DNA of 58,710 bases from UBA1426 sp052034085. Its GTDB lineage: Bacteria > Bacillota > Clostridia > Peptostreptococcales > Anaerovoracaceae. The notes beneath the pieces were generated by a model. That model was not told the DNA's origin and made no database searches. It was given only the letters and a program-made list of their open reading frames with translations. Positions within the stretch are counted from its first letter, which is position 1; each line of letters begins with the position of its first letter. Location of the stretch: assembly GCA_052034085.1 (NCBI GenBank), contig JBPOJA010000002.1:1-58710 (forward strand). The letters are read 5' to 3'. Of this stretch, positions 7,821 to 16,257 are shown one piece after another. A program made the position numbers and the translations under genes.

Positions 7821-8888
7821 TTAGAAATTTTTCATTTTTTCTGCCTGATCGGAAGTGATCAGCCCATCAATAACTTCATCCAGGTCACCGTCAAGGAAAT
7901 AGTCAAGCTTGTATAGAGTAAGACCTATTCTGTGATCAGTAACCCTTCCCTGAGGAAAGTTGTAGGTCCTTATCCTTTCGCTTCTGTCGCCTGAACCAAC
8001 CTGGCTTTTCCTTGTCTCGGAAATCTCCTTATTTTGCTCCTGAACTTTCAAATCATACAGCTTAGCCCTAAGTATCTTAAAAGCTTTATCCTTGTTTTTC
8101 AGCTGGGACTTCTCATCCTGGCAGGTCACAACTATGCCGGTAGGTTCGTGAGTCAGCCTGACGGCCGAATCCGTAGTGTTAACACTCTGACCTCCGTTTC
8201 CAGATGACCTGTAAACATCAACCCTGACATCATTTGGATCAATCTCAATTTCAACATCGTCCACCTCCGGCAGCACTGCCACCGTAGCGGCCGATGTATG
8301 TATCCTGCCGCTGGATTCTGTTTCGGGAACCCGCTGGACCCTGTGAACTCCGCTCTCATATTTGAGCCTGGAGTAGGCTCCTTTACCTTTTATAAGGATT
8401 ACGGCTTCCTTGATACCGCCGATGCCTGTTTCGTTGGTGTCCATGATTTCAGTTTTCCAGTTCTGCCGTTCTGCGTAGCGCATATACATCCTGAGCAGAT
8501 CACCACCAAACAAGGCTGCTTCTTCTCCTCCGGTTCCGGCCCTGATCTCCATAATTACGTTTTTATCGTCATTGGGGTCTTTTGGCAGCAAAAGTACCTT
8601 AAGCTCCTCACTTAAGGTTTCCAGCAGATCTTCGGAAACTGCCAGTTCTTCCTTGGCCATTTCCCTCAGCTCTTCGTCGGAACTGCTTTCTCTCAGGATG
8701 TCCTTTGAGAAAGCTATTTCTTCCTTGGTCTTTTTGTATTCCCTGTATTTATTTACTATAGGCTCCGTATCAGACATTTCCTTGGTAAGCTTCCTGTACT
8801 GGTTCTGGTCGCTTATGATTTCGGGGTCCGATAAAGTCCTGAGCAGTTCTTCGTATTTGTTTTCGATAAAATCCAATTTATCAAACAT
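7821..8888 (-). CDS. prfA: Peptide chain release factor 1
   Basis: Class I release factor that reads UAA and UAG on the ribosome and releases the peptide; 355 residues, normal for RF1. The catalytic GGQ is in SSGNGGQSVNTTDSAVRL near residue 230, and the anticodon-like region around residues 185-195 (HRVQRVPETESSGR) is the RF1 form. The start has AAGGAG eight bases ahead. That ribosome site lies right behind an intrinsic terminator (8904-8937) and no promoter is visible between them, so expression depends on read-through from rpmE or on a promoter I cannot see. The partner methylase gene prmC, usually adjacent, is at 44.1-45.0 kb. Confidence 0.97.
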   Translation of the reverse strand: MFDKLDFIENKYEELLRTLSDPEIISDQNQYRKLTKEMSDTEPIVNKYREYKKTKEEIAFSKDILRESSSDEELREMAKEELAVSEDLLETLSEELKVLLLPKDPNDDKNVIMEIRAGTGGEEAALFGGDLLRMYMRYAERQNWKTEIMDTNETGIGGIKEAVILIKGKGAYSRLKYESGVHRVQRVPETESSGRIHTSAATVAVLPEVDDVEIEIDPNDVRVDVYRSSGNGGQSVNTTDSAVRLTHEPTGIVVTCQDEKSQLKNKDKAFKILRAKLYDLKVQEQNKEISETRKSQVGSGDRSERIRTYNFPQGRVTDHRIGLTLYKLDYFLDGDLDEVIDGLITSDQAEKMKNF

Positions 8889-8903
8889 TTATCTCAGCTC
8901 CTT

Positions 8904-8937
8904 AAAAAAACCGGAAATGCAAGTTTTCCGGTTTTTA
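8904..8937 (-). terminator. Intrinsic terminator between rpmE and prfA
   Basis: A twelve-base-pair symmetric stem, AAAAACCGGAAA / TTTCCGGTTTTT (8906-8917 and 8925-8936), with a seven-base loop and a T run on the minus strand that ends directly before the AAGGAG of prfA. It should stop most rpmE transcripts and may act as a volume control for the downstream genes. Confidence 0.8.
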
Positions 8938-8942
8938 CGTCC

Positions 8943-9143
8943 TTATTCCATGTTGAACTTTTTCTTAAACTTTTCGACTCGTCCGCCGCGGTTGATAAAC
9001 TTCTGCTGGCCTGTGAAGAAGGGGTGACATGCAGAGCACACATCAAGCCTCAATTCTTCCTTTGTCGATTTTGTTTCGAATTCGTTTCCGCAAGCACAGG
9101 TAACTTTGCTTTCTACGTATTCAGGGTGAATTCCCTTTTTCAT
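8943..9143 (-). CDS. rpmE: Ribosomal protein L31
   Basis: Large-subunit ribosomal protein bL31, 66 residues when started at the ATG at 9143 (MKKGIHPEY), which has AGGTGAG just upstream; a GTG three codons earlier is less likely. It is the zinc-binding form, with cysteines in TCACGNEF and CSACHPF. The end FINRGGRVEKFKKKF is typical. It has its own promoter (9201-9228) and terminator (8904-8937), so it can be expressed as a single-gene unit. Confidence 0.96.
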   Translation of the reverse strand: MKKGIHPEYVESKVTCACGNEFETKSTKEELRLDVCSACHPFFTGQQKFINRGGRVEKFKKKFNME

Positions 9144-9200
9144 CCTTCTCACCTTCCTTCGCCATCATCTATATAAAAGACTAAGCTCTTAAATGCAACT

Positions 9201-9228
9201 ATTGTATGATAGCATATGTCCTTGTCAA
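9201..9228 (-). promoter_or_regulatory. Sigma-A promoter of rpmE
   Basis: On the minus strand TTGACA (9223-9228), a 16-base spacer and TACAAT (9201-9206). The nine-base word AATAGTTGC occurs just upstream of the -35 (9231-9239) and again at the 3' side of the -10 (9195-9203), flanking the promoter as a direct repeat. Confidence 0.75.
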
Positions 9229-9241
9229 AGGCAACTATTTT

Positions 9242-10426
9242 TTATAACTTGGCCAAACCTTTTTTGAGTTCCTCATAAGAGATTGTCAAAGGTGGCAACA
9301 GGCGCAAAGTATTGCCGCCGGCGCTCAAGGTCACCAGGCCCCTGCCGAGAAGCCCGGTCACCAGCTCCTTCACATCCACTCCGTTTATTTCTACCCCAAT
9401 CATCAATCCCTTACCCCTGAATTCATAAAAAACAGGATTATTTACCTTCTTCAACTCCTCCATCAAAAAATTGCCTTTTTCCTGAACCGAGTCGAGAAAA
9501 CCCTCTCCCAGGATAATATCCAAAACAGCATTGGCCCCGGCACAGACTATGGAATTTCCTCCAAAAGTGGAGCCATGAGTACCCGGACCAAGAACACCCC
9601 CGCACTTATCGCCGGTTAAAAGCGCTCCTACAGGCAACCCTCCCCCAAGTCCTTTTGCCGCAGTTACAAGGTCCGGCTTAACGGAAAAACCCATGTATGA
9701 GAACAAGTGGCCGGTTCTGCCTATGCCGGTCTGCACTTCATCGAAAATTACTAAAATATCCCTTTCACCCGCAATCTTAAAAATCTCATCCACAAAGCCC
9801 TGTTCCAAAGGGATGATTCCTCCTTCACCCAGCACCCCTTCCACCATTATTGCGCAGACATCGCTTCCGGCGGCATCACGCAAAGCTTCATTATCATTGG
9901 CTCTGATATATTTAAAGCCTTCCGGATAAGGGGCAAAATCAAGATGATAATCCGGCTGTCCCGTGGCTCTAACGGTGGCCAGTGTCCTGCCGTGAAAGGA
10001 TTTTTCCAATGTGATTATGGTTGACCGTCCGTCTCCGTATTTATCCCTGCTGTACTTTCTGGCCGTCTTGATTGCAGCCTCGTTGGCTTCAGCCCCGCTG
10101 TTGCAAAAAAATGCCCGGCTCATGCCTGCTGCTTTTGTAAGTCTTTCTGCCAGAACCACATATTCTTCTGTATAGAACAGATTTGATACATGAGCCAGCT
10201 TTTCTGCCTGCCGTGTAACAGCCTCAACCCAATGAGGATGGCTGTGTCCGATGCTGTTAACCCCTATGCCCGAAGCAAAATCCAGATACTCCCTGCCGGC
10301 ATCGTCATATAGATATGAACCTGCACCTTTTGTAAAAAGCACAGGGAAGCGCGAGTAATTCTGCAGACAGTAAGCTGCATCTTTATCCTTTATTTGATTG
10401 AAACTCATTGAATCCATCGTACTCAT
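9242..10426 (-). CDS. argD: Acetylornithine aminotransferase
   Basis: PLP-dependent class III aminotransferase converting N-acetylglutamate semialdehyde to N-acetylornithine; 394 residues, normal length. Visible motifs: FCNSGAEANEAAIKTARK (phosphate-binding region), LVIFDEVQTGIGRTG, and the PLP lysine in LVTAAKGLGGGLPVGA. Last gene of argCJBD; its ATG overlaps the argB stop by ATGA. No terminator is evident behind it before the rpmE promoter. Distinguishing it from ornithine or GABA aminotransferase rests on the arginine operon context. Confidence 0.95.
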   Translation of the reverse strand: MSTMDSMSFNQIKDKDAAYCLQNYSRFPVLFTKGAGSYLYDDAGREYLDFASGIGVNSIGHSHPHWVEAVTRQAEKLAHVSNLFYTEEYVVLAERLTKAAGMSRAFFCNSGAEANEAAIKTARKYSRDKYGDGRSTIITLEKSFHGRTLATVRATGQPDYHLDFAPYPEGFKYIRANDNEALRDAAGSDVCAIMVEGVLGEGGIIPLEQGFVDEIFKIAGERDILVIFDEVQTGIGRTGHLFSYMGFSVKPDLVTAAKGLGGGLPVGALLTGDKCGGVLGPGTHGSTFGGNSIVCAGANAVLDIILGEGFLDSVQEKGNFLMEELKKVNNPVFYEFRGKGLMIGVEINGVDVKELVTGLLGRGLVTLSAGGNTLRLLPPLTISYEELKKGLAKL

Positions 10427-11286
10427 TTTACTATCATCGTCCCTATGCCTTCATCGGACAGGAGTTCAACCAGAATGGAATGTTCTATGCGTCCATCAAT
10501 TATATGTGTTCTTTTCACTCCACCCAGCAATGCTTTGACACAACAGTCAACCTTTGGCACCATTCCCCCCGAAAGAATGCCCTGCTCTTTCAGGGATTCT
10601 ACCTGCAGTACCTTTAATTTTGAAATCAAAGTGCTCTCATCGTTCTCGTCCCTTAACACACCTGCAACATCTGTGAGCAGAATCAGTTTGATTGCACCCA
10701 AGGCTATGGCAAGTTCAGCCGCTGCCATATCAGCATTGACATTGTATATGCCCTCACCGTCAATGGCCTGTGCAATCCCTGAAACTACGGGAATATAGCC
10801 ATTTTCTATGCAGTCAGTGATAACTTTGGTATCAATGGAAACAATTTCCCCCACCAGCCCCAAATCCTCAGGCTCACGCTTCTTTTCCGCCTTAATCATG
10901 CCGCCGTCCATGCCGCCGAGACCTATGGCTTTGCCACCGGCTTTGTTAATCATAAGCACCAGATTCTTGTTGATTTTTCCGCATAAAACCTGCTGTACCA
11001 CCTGCGCGGTTTCTTCATCGGTATACCGGAGCCCGTTGACGAAATGTGTCTTCACATCAAGCCTGTCGAGCATCTCGCTGATTTCAGGACCGCCGCCGTG
11101 AACCAGTACGATATTTATGCCAACCAGGGAAAGGAGCACGATATCCCTAATAACCGCCTCTTTTAAAGCTTCTTTAATCATAGCATTGCCGCCATATTTG
11201 ATAACAATGGTTTTGCCGTTGAACTTCTGAATATATGGCAGGGCCTGAACCAAATGCATTGCCCTGTCCTGCTGCTGCTGAACCAT
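10423..11286 (-). CDS. argB: Acetylglutamate kinase
   Basis: Phosphorylates N-acetylglutamate, the second step of arginine synthesis. 287 residues, a normal length for the amino-acid-kinase family. Motifs: IKYGGNAM near residue 30 and LVHGGGPEIS near 65 (nucleotide and substrate loops), VNADMAAAELA near 185 and LLTDVAGVL near 205. The N-terminal helix (about residues 1-20, MVQQQQDRAMHLVQALPYIQ) resembles that of arginine-sensitive hexameric kinases, so feedback inhibition by arginine is plausible. It lies between argJ and argD, which it overlaps. Confidence 0.96.
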   Translation of the reverse strand: MVQQQQDRAMHLVQALPYIQKFNGKTIVIKYGGNAMIKEALKEAVIRDIVLLSLVGINIVLVHGGGPEISEMLDRLDVKTHFVNGLRYTDEETAQVVQQVLCGKINKNLVLMINKAGGKAIGLGGMDGGMIKAEKKREPEDLGLVGEIVSIDTKVITDCIENGYIPVVSGIAQAIDGEGIYNVNADMAAAELAIALGAIKLILLTDVAGVLRDENDESTLISKLKVLQVESLKEQGILSGGMVPKVDCCVKALLGGVKRTHIIDGRIEHSILVELLSDEGIGTMIVK

Positions 11287-11304
11287 GCCGCACCTGCTTT
11301 CTTT

Positions 11305-12525
11305 TTATGTTCTGTAATTGCTGTTAATGTTCACATATTCGCAGGTAAGGTCGCATCCCCAGGCTGTTGCTTCCTTACTGCCTTCCTTTATATCCACAAT
11401 GATATCAACTTCTGTCTCGGAAAGAATCCGGGCTGCATATTCTTCGTTGAAATCCAGCCCCTGTCCATTCTCGCATACTTTGATTTCACCTGACCGGGAT
11501 TTGAAAGAGATATCCACAATGTCCGGGTTAAAATCGACTCCCGAATAGCCTGCTGCACATAAAATTCTGCCCCAGTTCGCATCGGCCGAGGAGGCTGCCG
11601 CCTTTACCAAAGACGATGAAATAACGGATTTCGCTATTGCTGCTGCTTCTTCCTCGGTCATGGCATTGGTAACATGACAGGCAATCAGCCTGTATGCGCC
11701 TTCCCCGTCCCTTGCCAGCTCTCTGGCCAGATGGACACATACATCCATCAGAGCATTGACGAAAACACGGTATTGCTCCGTGCCCTCCAATATCTCTTCA
11801 TTGCCGGCCATACCGTTTGCAAGTATGCATGCCATGTCATTGGTAGATGTGTCCCCATCCACACTGATTCTGTTGAAAGACCTGTCAACGCAGTATTTCC
11901 AGGCCGCTTTCAGGGCATGTTCATTGATATTCGCATCAGTGCATATAAAATTCAATGTGGTTGCCATGTTCGGGTTTATCATGCCGGATCCTTTTGAAAT
12001 CCCGCCTATTGAAATTTCTTTGCCGCCTGACAGAAATGATATTGCATATTCTTTTTTGTATGTGTCCGTGGTCATTATTGCTTCAGCCGCATGGCTGCTT
12101 CCGTCATATGAAAGGGCTTTAACCAATCCGGGCATATTCTTTTCAATAGCTTCAATATCAAGGGTAACACCTATGATTCCCGTTGAAGCAACAATAAAAT
12201 CGTCCATGGCCAGGCCCGATGCTCTGGCAGCTGAAACTGCCATCCTCCGGGCATTCTCCATCCCCATCGGTGCACAGGCATTGGCATTTCCCGAATTGAC
12301 AACAATTCCCCGGGCCCTGTTGTTCTTTAAACTCTCTCTGGTCACAAGTATTGGTGCGGCTTTGACGCAATTGCTTGTGTAAAGGGCAAAAGCCTTGCAC
12401 TCAACATCGCTGAGTATCATTGCCAGATCTTTTTTATCCTTATTTTTTCGCAACCCGCAGTATACTCCCGCCGCCCGGAAGCCTTTCGGGCTACAAATTC
12501 CTTTATCTTTCACAATAAAATCCAT
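11305..12525 (-). CDS. argJ: Bifunctional ornithine acetyltransferase / N-acetylglutamate synthase
   Basis: Transfers the acetyl group from N-acetylornithine to glutamate and can make N-acetylglutamate from acetyl-CoA. The ArgJ self-cleavage site is visible: KGSGMINPNMATTL, with the threonine in MAT becoming the nucleophile after cleavage near residue 185. Start chosen at the ATG at 12525 (MDFIVKDKG), which has GAGG at good spacing; a GTG four codons upstream also exists. About 406 residues, normal. Its presence means the acetyl-recycling arginine route, so no argA or argE is needed for cycling. Confidence 0.95.
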   Translation of the reverse strand: MDFIVKDKGICSPKGFRAAGVYCGLRKNKDKKDLAMILSDVECKAFALYTSNCVKAAPILVTRESLKNNRARGIVVNSGNANACAPMGMENARRMAVSAARASGLAMDDFIVASTGIIGVTLDIEAIEKNMPGLVKALSYDGSSHAAEAIMTTDTYKKEYAISFLSGGKEISIGGISKGSGMINPNMATTLNFICTDANINEHALKAAWKYCVDRSFNRISVDGDTSTNDMACILANGMAGNEEILEGTEQYRVFVNALMDVCVHLARELARDGEGAYRLIACHVTNAMTEEEAAAIAKSVISSSLVKAAASSADANWGRILCAAGYSGVDFNPDIVDISFKSRSGEIKVCENGQGLDFNEEYAARILSETEVDIIVDIKEGSKEATAWGCDLTCEYVNINSNYRT

Positions 12526-12541
12526 TATCTTCCTCACTGTA

Positions 12542-13582
12542 TTAAAAAGCCGGAGCTATTGCCGGCAGGCCGACGGACTCATCCCAGCCCATAATGATGT
12601 TCATATTTTGAACAGCCTGGCCGGCGGCTCCTTTTACCATATTGTCTATGGCACTGCAGATAATCAATTTTCCCATCTCTTCATCCATGTGGAGAGAAAT
12701 ATGGCAGTTGTTTGACAGTCTGACACTGCTGATATTGGCATAGTTCCCGTCTTCAAGTACTTTAATAAAGGTTTCATTCCCATAAACCTTATCATAGCTT
12801 GCCCGGACTGAATCCCAGTCTGCATTCAAGTCACAATATATAGTCGAGAGGATCCCCCTGTTAACAGGCAGAAGATGGGGATTGAATACCAGCCGGATCT
12901 TTTCTTTTGCCAGGCCTGAGAGAACTTGCTCTATTTCAGGCCTATGCCTGTGTTTTCCTGTGCTGTACGCAGAAAAAGCCTCATTGCATTCGGGAAAATG
13001 GGTTTTCTGTGTCAGGCCCCTTCCCGCTCCGGTCACACCGGATTTGGCATCAATTATGATGCCCTCTGTTTTGATAAGCCCATCTTTTAAAGCCGGATAC
13101 AGTCCCAATATAGCCGAGGTGGGGTAACACCCCGGATTTGCAACCAATCTTGCCTTTGCTATTTTCCCCCTATTGATTTCAGGCAGACCATAAACAGCTT
13201 CTTTGTGCATTTCCTTGTCTGTGAAGTTTCCGCCATACCACTGTTTATACTCATCCTCGCTTTCCAGTCGAAAATCCGCCCCCAGATCAATAAATATTAT
13301 CTCTTTTTCCAGGCATTCTTTTGCAATCTCCTGGGAAAGACCGTGGGGCAACGCAGCGAAAATCACCCTGCAATTTTCAAGCATAGCTCTATGGTCCTTT
13401 TCCAGTCTTTTGTCTATTTCGCCAAAGAAAGCCGGATAAATCTCACTGATGCTGTTCCCATGGAAGGAAACGGAACTTATTCCGCTCAGTTCAACATGCG
13501 GATGAAAAGATAGGAGGCGAACTAATTCCGCCCCCGCATAACCCGTTGCGCCAATAATCCCAGCTTTGATCTTTTTAAACAT
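12542..13582 (-). CDS. argC: N-acetyl-gamma-glutamyl-phosphate reductase
   Basis: NADPH-dependent reductase, third step of arginine synthesis. 346 residues. The Rossmann start GIIGATGYAGAELVRLL is at residues 9-25 and the catalytic cysteine is in LVANPGCYPTSAILGL near 145. First gene of argCJBD. The start has GGGGTGG six bases ahead, and the promoter region 13583-13661 carries operator-like symmetry. argF, argG and argH are not in the window. Confidence 0.97.
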   Translation of the reverse strand: MFKKIKAGIIGATGYAGAELVRLLSFHPHVELSGISSVSFHGNSISEIYPAFFGEIDKRLEKDHRAMLENCRVIFAALPHGLSQEIAKECLEKEIIFIDLGADFRLESEDEYKQWYGGNFTDKEMHKEAVYGLPEINRGKIAKARLVANPGCYPTSAILGLYPALKDGLIKTEGIIIDAKSGVTGAGRGLTQKTHFPECNEAFSAYSTGKHRHRPEIEQVLSGLAKEKIRLVFNPHLLPVNRGILSTIYCDLNADWDSVRASYDKVYGNETFIKVLEDGNYANISSVRLSNNCHISLHMDEEMGKLIICSAIDNMVKGAAGQAVQNMNIIMGWDESVGLPAIAPAF

Positions 13583-13661
13583 ATTCCACCCCGGATTTAC
13601 GTGTTGCTAATTATTCATAATTATACACACTTTTGTATAATATGCAACACCAGGGTGGAAT
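13583..13661 (-). promoter_or_regulatory. argC promoter with ARG-box-like operator and nested dyads
   Basis: On the minus strand TTGCAT (13642-13647), a 16-base spacer and TATAAT (13620-13625). TGTATAATTATGAA (13614-13627) matches the general ArgR box TGNATWWWWATNCA at all but one fixed position and overlaps the -10. Three inverted pairs surround it: TTATACA/TGTATAA (13621-13627, 13634-13640), GTGTTGC/GCAACAC (13601-13607, 13644-13650) and ATTCCACC/GGTGGAAT (13583-13590, 13654-13661). Control by ArgR is inferred from the motif; no argR gene is in the window. Confidence 0.6.
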
Positions 13662-13685
13662 TTTTTTATTTTTCTACAGCCGAAC

Positions 13686-14912
13686 TTATAAATAGTTTTC
13701 GATAATATAGTCTATGTCTTTGTCGCCTCTGCCCGAAAGATTCACCAATATGGCTCTGTGCCGTCCTTCCTCTGCCATTTTCATAGCTGCGGCAAGTGCA
13801 TGAGAACTTTCCAGGGCGGGAATTATCCCTTCAAAACGCGACAACTTAAAGAATGCATCCACGGCTTCCTCATCACTTGCTGTAATATACCTGACCCGAC
13901 CCATTTCATGAAGCATGGCATGCTCTGGACCTACGGATGGATAATCCAGCCCGCTGGCTATAGAATAGACCGGAGCAGGATCTCCTTTAGAATCCTTCAG
14001 CATTATGCTGTTAAAGCCGTGCATTATACCTTCCTCGCCGAAACTTACGGGAGCTGCATGTTCACCAAGAGCTGTGCCCTTGCCCAAAGGTTCCACCCCG
14101 TATATTTCAACAGGGTCCTTCAGGAAAGCTGTAAACATGCCTATGGAATTGCTGCCGCCGCCCACACATGCCACTACGGCATCGGGCAGAATGCCCGTCA
14201 TATCCCAGAACTGCTGCCTGGCTTCTATGCCCACAATCATCTGAAAATCCCTTACTATCAGCGGGAAAGGATGCGGTCCCACCACAGATCCTATGCAGTA
14301 AATCGCATCTTTGTATTCCTTCATGTATGCTTCAAAAGCCGCATCCACTGCTTCTTTCAGAGTTTTCAGGCCATGGGACACGGGAATAACCCTTGCGCCC
14401 AAAATTTTCATCCTGGCCACATTGGGCGCCTGTTTGGCAATATCAACTTCCCCCATGTAGATGTCACATTCCAAACCAAAATAGGCCGCAGCAGTCGCCA
14501 GTGCGACTCCATGCTGACCGGCTCCGGTTTCGGCTATCATCTTCTTTTTCCCCATAAATTTGGCAAGAAGGCCTTCTCCCATACAGTGGTTAATTTTGTG
14601 AGCACCTGTGTGATTGAGGTCTTCCCTCTTCAAATAAATCTGGGAGGTTCCAAGATGTCTGGACAGTCTTTCGCAGTGGTAAACCGGTGTGGGTCTTCCC
14701 TGGAATTCCCTTCTTATTCTTCGCAACTCGCTGATAAACTGTGCAGAATGGCAGATAGTCTGATAAGCTTCGTTGATTTCTTCAAAGGCCGGCACCAGTT
14801 CAGGAGGCAGGTAAGCACCCCCATATCTGCCAAATCTGCCCTTTTCATCAGGATAATCTTTCAAATATGTTTCAAATTCGGCGCTGTAACTTCTTTTAGC
14901 GTCTTTTTTCAT
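13686..14912 (-). CDS. trpB: Tryptophan synthase beta chain, orphan in lysine operon
   Basis: PLP enzyme that condenses indole and serine to tryptophan. 408 residues. Motifs match true TrpB: NHTGAHKIN with the PLP lysine near residue 100, AETGAGQHGVA with the catalytic Glu, CVGGGSNSIGMF for the phosphate, and NLSGRGDKD near the end. No trpA or other trp gene is present in the window. It begins 3 bases after the CoA-transferase gene atoA, so it is translationally linked to the lysine-fermentation operon. Either it is a stand-alone TrpB that scavenges indole, or it has a related beta-replacement role; the sequence favours normal TrpB chemistry. No terminator is clear behind it. Confidence 0.9.
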   Translation of the reverse strand: MKKDAKRSYSAEFETYLKDYPDEKGRFGRYGGAYLPPELVPAFEEINEAYQTICHSAQFISELRRIRREFQGRPTPVYHCERLSRHLGTSQIYLKREDLNHTGAHKINHCMGEGLLAKFMGKKKMIAETGAGQHGVALATAAAYFGLECDIYMGEVDIAKQAPNVARMKILGARVIPVSHGLKTLKEAVDAAFEAYMKEYKDAIYCIGSVVGPHPFPLIVRDFQMIVGIEARQQFWDMTGILPDAVVACVGGGSNSIGMFTAFLKDPVEIYGVEPLGKGTALGEHAAPVSFGEEGIMHGFNSIMLKDSKGDPAPVYSIASGLDYPSVGPEHAMLHEMGRVRYITASDEEAVDAFFKLSRFEGIIPALESSHALAAAMKMAEEGRHRAILVNLSGRGDKDIDYIIENYL

Positions 14913-14915
14913 TTT

Positions 14916-15569
14916 TTAATACTCCATATTTTTCAGGCTCGGGCTTATGATAAGCTTGCATTGAGTCGCATCCTGAACCTGTTCAACCGTATATTCCGGA
15001 TTGATCTCTGTTAAGACGATGCCTTCCGGTGTAATCTCCATAACTCCCATCTCCGTTACAATCATGTCGACAACTTTTATTGCAGTGTATGGAAGTGTAC
15101 ATGTATCCAAAATTTTATGAGCGCCCTTTTGTGTATGCTGCATGGCTATGATAACCTTTTTCGCTCCAACAACAAGATCCATGGCTCCACCCATTCCGGG
15201 AACCATTTTACCCGGTACTATCCAGTTGGCCAGATTGCCCATGGCATCAACTTCCAGGGCACCCAGAATTGTTGCGTCTACATGACCGCCTCTTATGATC
15301 CCGAAAGAAACCGCACTGTCAAAATACATGGCTTCAGGTGTTATTGTTACATACTGACCGCCGGCATTGGTGATGTCCGGATCCTCCTTTCCTTCTGCAG
15401 GAGCCGGTCCCATGCCCATTATGCCGTTTTCGGACTGAAGCACAATATGAACTCCCTCAGGCAGATAGTTTGCCACCAGCGTAGGCAGGCCTATTCCCAG
15501 ATTTACCACGTCTCCGTCTTTTAATTCCCTTGCAACTCTTCTTGCAATAATTTCTTTAATGTCAGCCAT
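14916..15569 (-). CDS. atoA: Acetoacetate CoA-transferase, beta subunit
   Basis: Beta subunit (217 residues) of a family I CoA-transferase. The catalytic glutamate lies in the conserved SENGIMGMGP near residue 50. In lysine fermentation this enzyme moves CoA between butyryl-CoA and acetoacetate. Overlaps the alpha-subunit gene by TAATG, so the two are made together. The context right after kamE supports the butyryl-CoA:acetoacetate assignment over other acids, but substrate choice cannot be read from sequence. Confidence 0.92.
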   Translation of the reverse strand: MADIKEIIARRVARELKDGDVVNLGIGLPTLVANYLPEGVHIVLQSENGIMGMGPAPAEGKEDPDITNAGGQYVTITPEAMYFDSAVSFGIIRGGHVDATILGALEVDAMGNLANWIVPGKMVPGMGGAMDLVVGAKKVIIAMQHTQKGAHKILDTCTLPYTAIKVVDMIVTEMGVMEITPEGIVLTEINPEYTVEQVQDATQCKLIISPSLKNMEY

Positions 15570-16237
15570 TATTTTTCACCTCCTACGATGGAATCCACAA
15601 ATATTCCTGATGTGGCTATGCAGTTGGGGTCAAGCTTGCCAACCTCCACAATTTCACATGCCCCTACAATCACATGGTCACATGCCGCTGCCATGAGAGG
15701 GTTGAAATTCCTTGTGGTGGCATTATATATGATGTTGCCGAACTTGTCTGCCACACTGGCTCTGATAAAGGCAAAATCAGCTCTTATAGGGAGCTCCAGC
15801 AAATAATCCCTGCCTCCTACATTGAGAACCTGTTTGCCCTCGGCTACTATTGTTCCCACGCCGGTAGGAGTGAGGAAGCCGCCCAACCCTGTTCCGCCTG
15901 CCCTGATTCTTTCCGCCAGGGTTCCCTGAGGCTCCAGCAGGCATTCTAGTTTATCTTCTTCCACATCTGTGTTCATTCTCTGCCCCACCTCGGGGTTGAG
16001 CCCCACATGGGAAGCTATCAATGTTTTAACCTGACCGTTATGGATAAGTTTGCCAACTCCTTTGTCAGGATAACCTGCGTCATTGCAAATTATGGTCAGG
16101 TTCTTAACATTTTTTCTGACCAGGGCATCGATTAAGATTTCCGGTGTGCCGCAGGCCATAAAACCGCCAACCATTATGCTTGCCCCGTCTTTGATTACGG
16201 AAACGGCCTCATCGGCTGTCTTGATTTTGTCAATCAT
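15569..16237 (-). CDS. atoD: Acetoacetate CoA-transferase, alpha subunit
   Basis: Alpha subunit (222 residues) of the same CoA-transferase, with the glycine-rich motif GASIMVGGFMACGTPE near residue 20 and GGTGLGGFLTPTGVGT near 115 that form part of the CoA site. The pair atoD-atoA follows kamE by 20 bases. The same gene pair closes described lysine clusters of Clostridia and fusobacteria. Confidence 0.92.
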   Translation of the reverse strand: MIDKIKTADEAVSVIKDGASIMVGGFMACGTPEILIDALVRKNVKNLTIICNDAGYPDKGVGKLIHNGQVKTLIASHVGLNPEVGQRMNTDVEEDKLECLLEPQGTLAERIRAGGTGLGGFLTPTGVGTIVAEGKQVLNVGGRDYLLELPIRADFAFIRASVADKFGNIIYNATTRNFNPLMAAACDHVIVGACEIVEVGKLDPNCIATSGIFVDSIVGGEK

Positions 16238-16257
16238 TTCTTCTTTTCCTTTCTCAT

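Noticed and set aside
13758..15014. 418-residue plus-strand frame opposite trpB
   Set aside because: Rich in Cys, His and Phe as expected for the antisense of a GC-moderate gene; trpB on the other strand has all family motifs.
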